64,000 nt of DNA from NCBI RefSeq assembly GCF_021390535.1, contig NZ_JAJUXG010000003.1, positions 496,001-560,000 of the forward strand, in the 5' to 3' direction. Numbering within the stretch: the first letter of the stretch is position 1; every line of letters begins with the position of its first letter. The stretch is from Dyadobacter sp. CY312. GTDB lineage: Bacteria; Bacteroidota; Bacteroidia; Cytophagales; Spirosomataceae. The notes under the pieces were generated by a model that made no database searches, was not told where the DNA came from, and saw only the letters and a program-made list of their open reading frames with translations. A program made the position numbers and the translations under genes. This document shows, piece after piece, positions 36,601-45,105 of this stretch.

Positions 36601-36771
36601 AACCTATCCGTAAGCGGAAGAAACCTTTGGTATTTTGCTCCTAATATGCCGAAATACACGAATTTCAATCCTGAGTCTGCTAGTTACGGTGCGAGCAACG
36701 TATCAGGTATTGAACTTTCGGCTGCGCCAACAACAAAGAGATTTGGTGTGAACTTGAGAGTTACGTTTTAA
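33601..36771 (+). CDS. SusC/RagA family TonB-linked outer-membrane protein
   Basis: A 1056-residue TonB-dependent transporter with signal peptide (ends HVFGQ), carboxypeptidase-regulatory-like domain (TLPGVSIALKGTTRGTTTNA), plug domain (IQIRGNTSFFGSNEPLIVVDGIPYNNS, LKGAAAAALYGSRASNGAVIITTK) and a barrel ending NLRVTF. It differs in detail from the 29-kb paralogue, e.g. the ALGIKRESRALGYSVARVDG segment typical of another SusC subgroup. First gene of a three-gene operon with a SusD-like protein (21 bp gap) and a lipoprotein. Confidence 0.97.
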   Translation: MRNTILFCFATLMLFSLHVFGQDLTVTGKVSGEDGSTLPGVSIALKGTTRGTTTNAEGFYSIEVPNSGTLSYSFIGFETQDVSVGGRSVINITLKSDVSVLNEVVVTALGIKRESRALGYSVARVDGSQLVRKSEPDPLKALQGRVAGVDIRTSQGTPGAATKIQIRGNTSFFGSNEPLIVVDGIPYNNSQITTSSQTSGGGAYANGLSSLDPNDIETMNVLKGAAAAALYGSRASNGAVIITTKSGSSNPGKKGMEVTYSGSFAAETIANLPDYQNLYGTGSSFNYANANGSWGSPFASRDSIPVWADYLNAFPGSFPASGNMAYRAVPNNVKDLFRTGKMWDNSVNISGGNEKSSISATMSFLKHSGYVPNSGFDRGSIGLGGSTKLNNGLTVNGAFSYSHTNQAGGIFGENQVEGASSSFARTLFLGRHWNFAGLPYEDARGFPVSTANAQYDNPLWSWQHNTVNTKNDRVTGNVGFAYDINSWLSASYRLGVNQFSMFRREVVDLGSRGSGGLGEIKEANFANKEIESIFLLNFNPAPIGKFDIKAFLGHNVNHRDNRNQLTTGTQIVAPGIYTLTNTKTQVADASNLTERRIWGILGEVSVGYDDIAFLTIGGRNDWSSTLPKANRSYFYPSASLAVNMSRVLNIPEETFYGKLKASWSKVGRDADPYSLMNTYQVNTPFNGGSSASIYPTAANPNLKPEYTTDQEIGAEMSAFKRRISLDLAVYKRVSKDLIAPITLPASSGFNATYDNFGEITNTGVEVDLKFVPLQLKDFEWNFHIIYTKNKSIVTDLKDGVTLLPIASVLTSIQPVAIYDEKRGIVDQPYGALYGTKSARDEEGNLLINPVTGDLITSLEPGVVGNPNPDFKMGFSTGIKYKGLSLNALLDYTKGGDMYSVTVTSLLGRGVTRDTEDRETSWVIPGYYGDAESGKPILVDGEKVRNTTAISTNGLYFGNSFAINSNTDMQIYDATVWTLREVSLGYDLPKQWFGKTPIGSVNLSVSGRNLWYFAPNMPKYTNFNPESASYGASNVSGIELSAAPTTKRFGVNLRVTF

Positions 36772-36792
36772 TCAAACAAGCATTATCGAACA

Positions 36793-38523
36793 ATGAAAAA
36801 ATCAATCATATATATAGTTGCCATATTATTTATGGCCTCGGGTTGTACCAAGGACTTCCTTGACATCAACACAGATCCGAATAATCCGACAGACATTTCT
36901 GTAAACCAGCTTCTTCCAAGTGCGGAGAGAGGACTTGCATCTGTGTTGGGTTATACCAACGACGCTCGTGGTGCAAGAGGAATCAGTACAGTACTTTCTG
37001 TTTACATGCATCAGCTGTCAACACGTGAATCGCATGATCAGTACGGTGCTACCAGCTCTGAATTTAACATCAATGGCTCGTGGAATGGAATGTACAGTCC
37101 CCAAGCTTCTCAAGGCTCACCAGATTATGTAGGCTGCCTTCAAAACCTGGAAATTCTTATTGAAAAAGGAGAAAAGGACGGCAATTTGAAATATGCAGGA
37201 ATCGGTAAGATTCTAAAAGCATACGCGTTCAGTATTCTGGTTGACCTTTACGGCGATGTGCCTTTTTCGGAAGCGAACAAATTCTCGACCGAAGACAAGA
37301 TACTATATCCAAAGTTTGACAAGGGAGATGAAATATATCCTCAGCTTCTGGCTATGCTGGATGCGGGTATCGCTGATATCAACAATGCAGGAGCAAAAAA
37401 TGCACTTACTCCGGCAACCGACGATCTTTTCTATCAGGGAAGTGTGGCGAAATGGGAAAAAGCTGCAAATACAATAAAACTGAAACTTTACAATCAGATT
37501 CGTCTTACCAAAGATGTGTCTGCTGAAGTGAAAGCGCTTTTGGCTTCCGGCAAAATATTTGCATCAACGACGGACGGACTGATGTTCAATTACGGAACAA
37601 GTATTTCTCCTGATGACCGTAATCCGGCCTACTCTGATTATCCTGCGGGACAAAAAGGAAATTACATCAGTCCCTGGTTCTGGTCAATTATGAATGGTTA
37701 TAACGCGTCGGTTCTTACAGGAATTAAAGATCCTCGTCTTCCTTTCTATTTCTACAAACAACTTACCAACGCTGCAACATCAGCTGCACAGAATGCGACT
37801 GAATTCCGCGACGGAGGTTTTGTTTCAATTTATTTCGGGTCAGTAGGCCGTAACCGCGACTGGTCACAAGATGCAAGTATGACAGTTTTAGGTGTGTATC
37901 CTGCCGGTGGTAAATACGACGACCAGTCTGGCGCTAAAATCAGTGCTACAAGTGGTACCGGTGCCGCACCATTAAAACTGCTTACTTACGCTGACCGTCT
38001 GTACATTGAAGCAGAATTGATCAACGCTGGTCTTGCAACTGGTGATGCAAAAGTTGTATTTGACAAAGCACTTACTGAATCTCTCGCACTTGTTGACTAC
38101 GTATCAGGCAAAGCAGCACCTACTGCTCCCAAGTTGGTGGGTACCGCTGCGGCAAATGATTACAAAACGAAAGTGAGTACTGCTTTCGCAGCCGCTACAA
38201 AAGAAAAGCAGCTAGAAATGATCATGACTGAAAAATGGATCACAAGTTTTGGTTTTAGCGTTGATCAATACACGGATTACCGTCGTACTGGCTACCCTAT
38301 CCTTTTCAATCCAAAAGATGCTACTATGGCTCCAAACGGATCCGTTCAACCTCCGGTAAAGGGCGATCCAACTATTTCCGGTGATCAGGCTCCTGTTCCT
38401 GTTCAGTTGTCAAGAGATTATCCCCGTTCCCTTCCATGGCCTTTGGAAGAACTTCAGGTAAACTCCTCGGCTCCTGCGCAAAAGGTACCTTCTACTTACA
38501 AAGTGTTCTGGGATAAGAAATAG
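36793..38523 (+). CDS. SusD/RagB family lipoprotein (starch-binding-associated, SusD-like_2 type)
   Basis: A 576-residue lipoprotein (lipobox ASGC, Cys18) starting with the sequence hallmark of the second SusD family, CTKDFLDINTDPNNPTDIS, followed by LLPSAERGLASVLGY. A helical TPR-like core (KYAGIGKILKAYAFSILVDLYGDVPFSEA) and the QLEMIMTEKWITSFGFSVDQYTDYRRTGYP motif follow. It pairs with the SusC gene 21 bp upstream. No carbohydrate-active enzyme is encoded with it. Confidence 0.94.
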   Translation: MKKSIIYIVAILFMASGCTKDFLDINTDPNNPTDISVNQLLPSAERGLASVLGYTNDARGARGISTVLSVYMHQLSTRESHDQYGATSSEFNINGSWNGMYSPQASQGSPDYVGCLQNLEILIEKGEKDGNLKYAGIGKILKAYAFSILVDLYGDVPFSEANKFSTEDKILYPKFDKGDEIYPQLLAMLDAGIADINNAGAKNALTPATDDLFYQGSVAKWEKAANTIKLKLYNQIRLTKDVSAEVKALLASGKIFASTTDGLMFNYGTSISPDDRNPAYSDYPAGQKGNYISPWFWSIMNGYNASVLTGIKDPRLPFYFYKQLTNAATSAAQNATEFRDGGFVSIYFGSVGRNRDWSQDASMTVLGVYPAGGKYDDQSGAKISATSGTGAAPLKLLTYADRLYIEAELINAGLATGDAKVVFDKALTESLALVDYVSGKAAPTAPKLVGTAAANDYKTKVSTAFAAATKEKQLEMIMTEKWITSFGFSVDQYTDYRRTGYPILFNPKDATMAPNGSVQPPVKGDPTISGDQAPVPVQLSRDYPRSLPWPLEELQVNSSAPAQKVPSTYKVFWDKK

Positions 38524-38550
38524 TCATTCATCATAGCAATAACATTAATT

Positions 38551-39405
38551 ATGAAAAATATAAAATTAGTTTCCTCACTATTGCTCGCGATGTCGCTGTT
38601 TGTAGCTTCGTGTAGCTCCGATGGAAATGGAAATTTACCTGATCTTGAAAGGGTACCTATTCCGTTGTTAAAATTAGATGACAAAGCCGATGTACTTATC
38701 CAGGAACCTGCTGAGTTTAAAGGCAAGTTTACCGTGGATATGTATTTCAAAGACGATGTTGCACCAAAACAAGTGGATGTAGTGGTTGCAAAAAACGGAG
38801 ATTATAAAACCGTCAAGGTTATCCAGGCTGCCGTAACTACTTTCCCTGTAACAGTTGACGTAGACGCAGCTAAGTTAGCAACGGCTTTCGGAATGACAGT
38901 TAGCCAGATCGTTCCTGGTGATTATTTTGAGGTTGGAGCAAACATTGTTACTCAGAGTGGACTAACCATACCTGCTTTTAGCGAGTTGTCAAATCAGTTT
39001 TCTGCTGATATCTCCAACTTCCCGGGGTCAAGCCTTTCTCTGAAATATTCTGTGGTTTGTCCGCTTGATGTGGATGAATTTGTAGGAAAATTCACAATCG
39101 AGGATCCTGGTTTTATGGAGTATGACTATCCAGTAACAGTAACTCGTGAAAGTGAAAATATACTCGTTGTCACTGGTTTCGTAGATGATCCAAAATCAGT
39201 AATTAAAGTGACTATCGACCCGCGTACGGCCAAAGTTTCGGTGCCTTCCACGCTTGCTACCCCTTCAATATTTGGGTACAACAACCTTAGAGTTAAAGGA
39301 GATGGGGAAATTAATGCTTGTGAAAATACCATCACAATTAATATGAGCTATGATGTTGACGAAGGTAGTTTCGGATCATACGCTTTAACAATTACAAAGC
39401 CATAA
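38551..39405 (+). CDS. hypothetical lipoprotein of the SusCD operon
   Basis: A 284-residue lipoprotein (lipobox VASC, Cys21) rich in beta strands, with a C-terminal half starting VDEFVGKFTIED and ending YALTITKP. I do not recognise the family. Position directly after SusC-SusD (27 bp) and before a strong terminator makes it the third member of the operon; third lipoproteins in such operons are often surface glycan-binding proteins (SusE/F-like), which is inference here. Confidence 0.75.
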   Translation: MKNIKLVSSLLLAMSLFVASCSSDGNGNLPDLERVPIPLLKLDDKADVLIQEPAEFKGKFTVDMYFKDDVAPKQVDVVVAKNGDYKTVKVIQAAVTTFPVTVDVDAAKLATAFGMTVSQIVPGDYFEVGANIVTQSGLTIPAFSELSNQFSADISNFPGSSLSLKYSVVCPLDVDEFVGKFTIEDPGFMEYDYPVTVTRESENILVVTGFVDDPKSVIKVTIDPRTAKVSVPSTLATPSIFGYNNLRVKGDGEINACENTITINMSYDVDEGSFGSYALTITKP

Positions 39406-39429
39406 GAGTCATAAAATAGCTTTTAGATT

Positions 39430-39467
39430 AAAAGGCCCTGCCGAACTTATGTTCAGCAGGGCCTTTT
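39430..39467 (+). terminator. strong bidirectional terminator after the SusCD-lipoprotein operon
   Basis: AAAAGGCCCTG...CAGGGCCTTTT forms an 11-bp stem with an inner GAAC/GTTC helix and a T run on either strand. Confidence 0.88.
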
Positions 39468-39525
39468 ACTTAATTGCATTCAGGCAGAATGTGACTAGCT
39501 CATATACTTGAAACAGTATTTTCCT

Positions 39526-39533
39526 TACCTTTG
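39526..39533 (+). promoter_or_regulatory. aminotransferase gene promoter -7 box
   Basis: TACCTTTG matches TAnnTTTG 27 bp before the ATG at 39560. The nearest CTTG upstream is only 15 bp away, shorter than usual. Confidence 0.5.
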
Positions 39534-39559
39534 AAACCAAATAGCAATACAATCCGCTC

Positions 39560-40804
39560 ATGGAATTTTTAAAAAGCCAGCGCCTTAATAATCTTAAGTA
39601 TGAGATTAGAGGTGCTACCTACCAGAAAGCACTGGAACTTGAAAGCCAGGGTTTTAAAATCCATAATCTGAATATCGGCAATCCTGCCCCCTTTGGTTTT
39701 GATTCTCCGGATGAAATCGTACACGATATCATCATGAATCTAAGAAACGCTCAGGGCTATTCGGACTCCCGCGGACTGTTTGCTGCCAGAAAGGCCGTGA
39801 TGCATTACACGCAGACAATCGGCATTCAGGATGTGGAAATTAATGATATTTTCATTGGTAATGGTGTGAGTGAGCTTATTTTGCTTTCCATGCAGGCATT
39901 GCTGAATCCCGGTGATGAGGTGCTGGTACCGAGCCCGGATTATCCGCTCTGGACTGCTTCTGTGGCATTGAGTGGTGGGAAGCCGGTTCATTATGTATGT
40001 GATGAGCAGTGGGACTGGAACCCGGATCTGGAAGATATGGAAAGTAAGATCACCTCCCGTACAAAGGGGATCGTTCTGATCAATCCAAACAACCCAACCG
40101 GTGCAGTTTATGAAAAAGATGTTCTGATCCGCATTGCTAAAATGGCAGAAGAGCACGGACTGATCATTTTCTCCGATGAGATTTATGACAAAATTCTTTA
40201 TGATGGGGCCGTCCATTATCCGATGGGCACTTTGGTGACTGATACTTTGTGTGTATCCTATGGTGGTTTATCAAAAAATTACCGTTCCGCTGGTTTTCGT
40301 GGCGGGTGGATGATTTTGAGCGGTGCCAAACAAAAAGCAAAATCTTATATGGAAGGTTTGCTGTTACTGGCAAGTCTTCGGTTGTGTGCCAACGTACCAA
40401 CGCAATACGCAATACAAACCGCGCTGGGTGGATATCAAAGCATAAAAGAGCTGGTGGCGCCTTCGGGCAGGTTGTACAAACAGATCAACCTGGTTTACGA
40501 TCGCCTTACCTCCATACCCGGAATTACCTGCGTAAAACCGAAAGGGTCGTTATATGTATTCCCCAAAATTGACCTTAAAAAATTCGGTCTTAAAAACGAT
40601 GAGCAGTTTGTTTACGACCTTTTAAGTGAACAAAAAGTACTGGTGGTAGCCGGAACAGGATTCAACTATGTGAGTGATGATCATTTCAGGATTGTGATTC
40701 TGCCAACGGTAGATGAGCTGAATCAGGCGATGGACAAGCTAGAATTTTTCCTGGAAAACCACCGCGTGTTATCAACTCGTACAGTTGAAGACATCATTGC
40801 ATAA
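39560..40804 (+). CDS. pyridoxal-phosphate-dependent aminotransferase (AlaA-like)
   Basis: A 414-residue fold-type I aminotransferase. Motifs: NIGNPAPFGF, the cofactor site YSDSRGLFAARKAV, GNGVSELILLSMQALL, PNNPTGAVY, SDEIYDKILYDG and SYGGLSKNYRSAGFRGGW with the catalytic Lys. Overall resemblance is strongest to glutamate-pyruvate (alanine) aminotransferase AlaA. It interconverts alanine/pyruvate with glutamate/2-oxoglutarate. The queuosine-precursor transporter gene begins 25 bp downstream and may share the transcript. Confidence 0.92.
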   Translation: MEFLKSQRLNNLKYEIRGATYQKALELESQGFKIHNLNIGNPAPFGFDSPDEIVHDIIMNLRNAQGYSDSRGLFAARKAVMHYTQTIGIQDVEINDIFIGNGVSELILLSMQALLNPGDEVLVPSPDYPLWTASVALSGGKPVHYVCDEQWDWNPDLEDMESKITSRTKGIVLINPNNPTGAVYEKDVLIRIAKMAEEHGLIIFSDEIYDKILYDGAVHYPMGTLVTDTLCVSYGGLSKNYRSAGFRGGWMILSGAKQKAKSYMEGLLLLASLRLCANVPTQYAIQTALGGYQSIKELVAPSGRLYKQINLVYDRLTSIPGITCVKPKGSLYVFPKIDLKKFGLKNDEQFVYDLLSEQKVLVVAGTGFNYVSDDHFRIVILPTVDELNQAMDKLEFFLENHRVLSTRTVEDIIA

Positions 40805-40829
40805 AACGATCTCAACACCTCTCAAATAA

Positions 40830-41618
40830 ATGACATCTCCCGACCAATCTTTGCAGGAAGCCAAGAGACAACGCCTGTTTTTGGTTTTATGCGGCATATT
40901 TCTGACCAATGCACTGATTGCTGAAATTATAGGAGGTAAAATTTTTTCGGTGGAGGCTTTACTGGGAATCCCTCCGGCTCAACTGCTGATCGGAGGACAA
41001 AGGCTGGATTTCAATATGACGGCAGGCGTAATAAACTGGCCTGTCGTTTTCATTACCTCAGACATTATCAATGAATACTTTGGCAGAAAAGGTGTAAAAA
41101 GAATCTCTTTTCTTACCGCAGGATTCATTGTATATACTTTTATCACTGTTTTGGTAGCAACCAAACTACCTCCTGCCCAGTTTTGGCTGGATATTAACGG
41201 AACGGATAATCAGGGAAACGTTTTTAACATTAATGATGCTTTTTCCCGCATCTTCAATCAGGGACTTGGTATTATGGTCGGTTCCATTGTTGCTTTTTTG
41301 CTGGGACAGCTTTTGGATATATCTGTATTTTCCTGGCTGCGGAGAAAAACAGGAGGTCGCTTTATCTGGCTTCGTGCCACAGGGTCAACCATGTTTTCGC
41401 AGTTAATCGACAGTTTCCTCGTGATTGCTATCGCCTTTTACGTATTCGGAAACTGGGATATGAAGCAAGTTTTCTCTGTGGGAAGTATCAATTACCTGTA
41501 TAAAGGTATGATCGCAATTTTGCTGACTCCACTACTGTACATCGCCCATTATTTTATCAACAATTATCTGGGCAAAGACTACGCAGAAGAACTGACCCAT
41601 AAGGCTGCTCACGAGTGA
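40830..41618 (+). CDS. queuosine precursor transporter (VUT/YhhQ family)
   Basis: A 262-residue membrane protein with about six hydrophobic segments. The family motif GVINWPVVFITSDIINEYFGRKGV and the GSTMFSQLIDSFLVIAIAFYV segment are present. YhhQ-family proteins take up preQ0/preQ1, precursors of the tRNA base queuosine. No preQ1 riboswitch is visible in the 25-bp gap upstream. It ends 79 bp from the convergent TrmH-family gene. Confidence 0.9.
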   Translation: MTSPDQSLQEAKRQRLFLVLCGIFLTNALIAEIIGGKIFSVEALLGIPPAQLLIGGQRLDFNMTAGVINWPVVFITSDIINEYFGRKGVKRISFLTAGFIVYTFITVLVATKLPPAQFWLDINGTDNQGNVFNINDAFSRIFNQGLGIMVGSIVAFLLGQLLDISVFSWLRRKTGGRFIWLRATGSTMFSQLIDSFLVIAIAFYVFGNWDMKQVFSVGSINYLYKGMIAILLTPLLYIAHYFINNYLGKDYAEELTHKAAHE

Positions 41619-41697
41619 TGACAGGGAGAACAAGAAAACTGTACCAACCGATGCTAATTGGTGATTCATTACCGTTCAGTCCGGCCTGTGCGGTCCG

Positions 41698-42465
41698 CTA
41701 AACAGTATCCAGACCGGCACCTCTTCTCATGTTGTCCAGAATTACTGCCGTTGCAATACCGACATTGAGTGACTCAGCTTCTCCAAATCTTGGAATTGTG
41801 ATCCTGTGCGTTACATATTTCTCAACCTCCTCACCCACTCCATTGGATTCGTTGCCCATCACAATGTAACCTCCATCATTGGGAAATTTAAAATCGTATA
41901 AGGATGCGCCTCCCAAAAAAGCTCCTGCGACCATCTTATCTTCTGCATTTGTTTTAAGATATTCGACAAGATCCGCGTAAAAAAGATTGATTCTCGTAAA
42001 TGAGCCTTTGCTTGCCGCAATAACCTTCGGATTATAGACGTCAGTGGTGTTTTCAGAACAAACAATTTTCTTTACGCCATACCAATCCGCTATTCTTATG
42101 ATGGTGCCCAAGTTCCCCGGATCACTAACATCATCAAGCACAAGCACATATTCTGAATCCTCTGCACGCAAAAAAACATTCTCCTTCGTTTTGACTACTG
42201 CAAGGCATGAATCGTTGGTTTGAAACGAACCCAATCCCTGTAATTCGGTTAATGTGACTGTTTCAAAAAGAGTTTTGTGCTGGCTTGAAATACTTGAGTA
42301 TTTTTGTTGAAATTCCTGGGTGGCTAACACAAACTCAATGACAAAATCCGAGTTGAGTAATTCAAGTACGCTTTTGGCACCTTCCACAATGAAAGACTGA
42401 TTGAGCTGACGGTATTTTTTGATTTTCAGCGAGTTAACGTACTTAATACGATTTTTAGAAAGCAT
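41698..42465 (-). CDS. TrmH/SpoU family RNA 2'-O-methyltransferase
   Basis: A 255-residue SPOUT methyltransferase: N-terminal substrate-binding domain (NQSFIVEGAKSVLELL) and knotted catalytic domain with LVLDDVSDPGNLGTIIRIADW, YIVMGNESNGVGEEV and FGEAESLNVGIATAVIL. It methylates a ribose in rRNA or tRNA; the target cannot be assigned. Its ATG (42463-42465) overlaps by one base the TTG start of the divergent tamL gene, so each promoter must lie inside the other gene. Confidence 0.92.
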   Translation of the reverse strand: MLSKNRIKYVNSLKIKKYRQLNQSFIVEGAKSVLELLNSDFVIEFVLATQEFQQKYSSISSQHKTLFETVTLTELQGLGSFQTNDSCLAVVKTKENVFLRAEDSEYVLVLDDVSDPGNLGTIIRIADWYGVKKIVCSENTTDVYNPKVIAASKGSFTRINLFYADLVEYLKTNAEDKMVAGAFLGGASLYDFKFPNDGGYIVMGNESNGVGEEVEKYVTHRITIPRFGEAESLNVGIATAVILDNMRRGAGLDTV

Positions 42466-44990
42466 TGAATAGTAAGTATAAGTTTACATATTGTAAGTAT
42501 CTGCTCCTTTTTCTCATTGGACTGTCTTCCTGTGCCCGGAAGCAACATGTTCGGTCCAATGGTTATTATCTGGGCAATTCCTACATCAAAGGAAATCTTG
42601 TGGTGAGCGACTCAGAACTTGATGCGCTCATCCCTCAAAAACCCAACCGACGCCTGTTAGGCTTACCGGTATTTCCTTATGTTGGCCTTTATCGCTTCGG
42701 ACAGCTTTTCTACGTGAAAGAAGAAAAGCAGAGAAAAGTAATTGAGGTGACGCAAAATTATCAGAAAGAATCGCGTTTACACGAAAACAACCCAGCAAAG
42801 CTCGAAAAAATACAGCGCAGGTACGGCAAAAAACTGGACCGGGCGCAGACAAGAGTAGACAAGGGTAACTTTTGGATGAGAATCCTCGGCGAAGAACCGG
42901 TCTACTACATTAATGGGGAGGTAGAGAAAAACGCAGAGAAAATGCAGAAATACCTTTACAACAACGGTTTTTTTCAGTCTACAGTAACATTCAAACCAGA
43001 CACCACATTTAACAGAATCAAGATCAACTACTTTGTAACTGAAAATCGCCCAACCATCATACGGAATGTTGATTATGTGATATATAACGCTTTCGTGGAT
43101 AGTTTACTTACTGCAAATAAGAAAAGTGCCACGCTTGTAGCTGGAAAACGATATGATGGAGACGCGTTTGAAGAAGAGCGTGTACGCGTGGAAACGCTAC
43201 TTCGGAATGAAGGTTATTTTGGATTTTCGAGACAGAATGTTACTTATCTTGTGAATGACACACTCACGAATCCTAAAACAGATAGTGTATTCAAACAGGT
43301 GGATGTTGCCGTTCGGGTTGATATGGAATCTAATGACAGTGAGCTCGCGCGGTATACTTTCTCTTCCATAAACTTTGAAGTTTTACCTCCTGCCGGTTTA
43401 CCGGATTCACTGTTCCGTAAAAACGTATCCAATTTCAGGAATATCCAATATTCATTTACCGACAAAAAGTTTTCGACAGCTATTCTGGATAGTAAAATAC
43501 AGATCAGACCCGGCGAATTGTATAGCCAGCAAAAGGAACGAGACACGCAACGACAACTTTCGCTAACCGATCAGTTTCGTTTCATCAACTACAGTTATAA
43601 GCTGGATTCCACCGGGCATGGCATACATGGCACTTACAAAGCCATTCCGCTCGACAAATATCAGTTTTCTACCGATGTGGGTCTGAATGTGATACAGCTA
43701 CAAGGCGCTCCGGGTCCTTTTGCTAACCTCTCTTACAAGATCCGGAATGTGTTTAACGGACTTGAAAACTTTGAAGCCAATGTTCGTGGAGGTATCGAAC
43801 TGGTGCCCGGATTCCTCAATAGTGATGACATTTACAGAAGTGAAGAAATTGGACTTAATACTTCCATATTATTTCCTAAATTATTAATACCAGGTAATTA
43901 TTTCAGTAGAAAAGTTGCTGCCTACAATCCCCGGACACAGGTTGGTGTGGGCTACAACTTTGTGAGAAGACCTGAATATTCCAGAACCAACTTCAAAACG
44001 GCGCTAACATACTCCTGGCAGCCCAATGTAAATACATTATATAACTTATCGCTTGTTGACCTCAACGTCCTAAACACGTCCAGAAAGAGCGAAAAGTTCA
44101 GCAACCTGCTTGACACACTATTTCTTCAGGGTAACAATCTTCGCAATAGTTTCCTCAAATCCTTTGTTTCGGATGTGAATTTTACCTACGTTTTTAACAA
44201 CAATCCCATCGCTGGTCCACCACAGCATGCCCGTTACTTTCGCCTTTCACTTGAATCAGGAGGTACGTCTCAGAATATTTTCCCGGCGCAAAAGCAGCTT
44301 ATCAAGTACATTTTTCAAGATAAAGCTGGCGATCTTCAGTTCTACAAATATCTCCGCTGGAATGTCGATTTTCGGAAATATTGGCCAGTCGGCAGACGAT
44401 CATCGTTCGTAGCCCGAGTAAACAGCGGTGCGATTCATAGCTACGGAGATAACAATGAATCTCCTTATGAAAAATATTTCTTCGCTGGTGGTTCCAATAG
44501 TGTGAGGGCCTGGTTGCCAAGACGACTTGGACCTGGTTCCTCTGCACCGCGGCTCACCAATAACATAGACGGTACAGAAAACAATTTCTCTTTCGAAGCA
44601 CCTGGTCAGTTTCTATTGGAAGGAAATCTTGAATGGAGGGGACACCTTGCCGATTTCTTTGGGGATATCAACTATGCTTTTTTTATTGATGCAGGTAATG
44701 TATGGAGTTTTAACAGCCAGCAGAAGGAACAGAATATCAAAGCCAGCAATTTACTCAAAGACATAGCCGTCGGCTCCGGATTTGGTATACGTTACGACCT
44801 TTCCTTTTTTGTCCTTCGTTTCGATTTCGGAGTAAAAGTCTACGATCCGTCTGTTGAGATTACCGAAGGCGATAATGCATCAGGCAAAAGAAGGGGATTT
44901 GTGTTAGACGAATTTGATTTCCGCAAACCATTTAAAAGAACCCAACCCAATTTCCTGAACATCAACCTGGGCGTAGGATATCCTTTCTGA
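42465..44990 (+). CDS. tamL: TamL, lipoprotein form of the TamA/BamA-family outer-membrane assembly protein
   Basis: An 841-residue Omp85-family protein with a lipobox (LSSC, about residue 23), the feature that distinguishes Bacteroidota TamL from TamA. POTRA-like repeats occupy roughly 30-400 (e.g. VEKNAEKMQKYLYNNGFFQ, RVETLLRNEGYFGF), then the barrel; FFAGGSNSVRAWLPRRLGPGS matches the loop-6 motif of Omp85 barrels, and the end GVGYPF fits a terminal strand. It inserts proteins in the outer membrane with TamB, which is not in the window. The start is TTG: an in-frame TAG lies nine bases before it and no ATG precedes the lipobox. Confidence 0.9.
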   Translation: MNSKYKFTYCKYLLLFLIGLSSCARKQHVRSNGYYLGNSYIKGNLVVSDSELDALIPQKPNRRLLGLPVFPYVGLYRFGQLFYVKEEKQRKVIEVTQNYQKESRLHENNPAKLEKIQRRYGKKLDRAQTRVDKGNFWMRILGEEPVYYINGEVEKNAEKMQKYLYNNGFFQSTVTFKPDTTFNRIKINYFVTENRPTIIRNVDYVIYNAFVDSLLTANKKSATLVAGKRYDGDAFEEERVRVETLLRNEGYFGFSRQNVTYLVNDTLTNPKTDSVFKQVDVAVRVDMESNDSELARYTFSSINFEVLPPAGLPDSLFRKNVSNFRNIQYSFTDKKFSTAILDSKIQIRPGELYSQQKERDTQRQLSLTDQFRFINYSYKLDSTGHGIHGTYKAIPLDKYQFSTDVGLNVIQLQGAPGPFANLSYKIRNVFNGLENFEANVRGGIELVPGFLNSDDIYRSEEIGLNTSILFPKLLIPGNYFSRKVAAYNPRTQVGVGYNFVRRPEYSRTNFKTALTYSWQPNVNTLYNLSLVDLNVLNTSRKSEKFSNLLDTLFLQGNNLRNSFLKSFVSDVNFTYVFNNNPIAGPPQHARYFRLSLESGGTSQNIFPAQKQLIKYIFQDKAGDLQFYKYLRWNVDFRKYWPVGRRSSFVARVNSGAIHSYGDNNESPYEKYFFAGGSNSVRAWLPRRLGPGSSAPRLTNNIDGTENNFSFEAPGQFLLEGNLEWRGHLADFFGDINYAFFIDAGNVWSFNSQQKEQNIKASNLLKDIAVGSGFGIRYDLSFFVLRFDFGVKVYDPSVEITEGDNASGKRRGFVLDEFDFRKPFKRTQPNFLNINLGVGYPF

Positions 44991-45034
44991 TACTGTTAAA
45001 ATTGCTTAATCCTGCGATTTCAACATTCTGCCAG

Positions 45035-45068
45035 TTTGGCAGTTTTTACTTATTTCTTCGTACCTTTG
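45035..45068 (+). promoter_or_regulatory. miaB promoter
   Basis: TTTG (45035-45038) and TACCTTTG (45061-45068) are 22 bp apart, slightly wide. The start would be near 45075, about 31 nt before the ATG. Confidence 0.65.
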
Positions 45069-45105
45069 CGATTCAATTGCAGACTACCAAGAATACCTTT
45101 GTCAG

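Noticed and set aside
42465..44990. Assignment as BamA
   Set aside because: The lipobox at the N-terminus and single-gene context fit TamL; BamA has a normal signal peptide.
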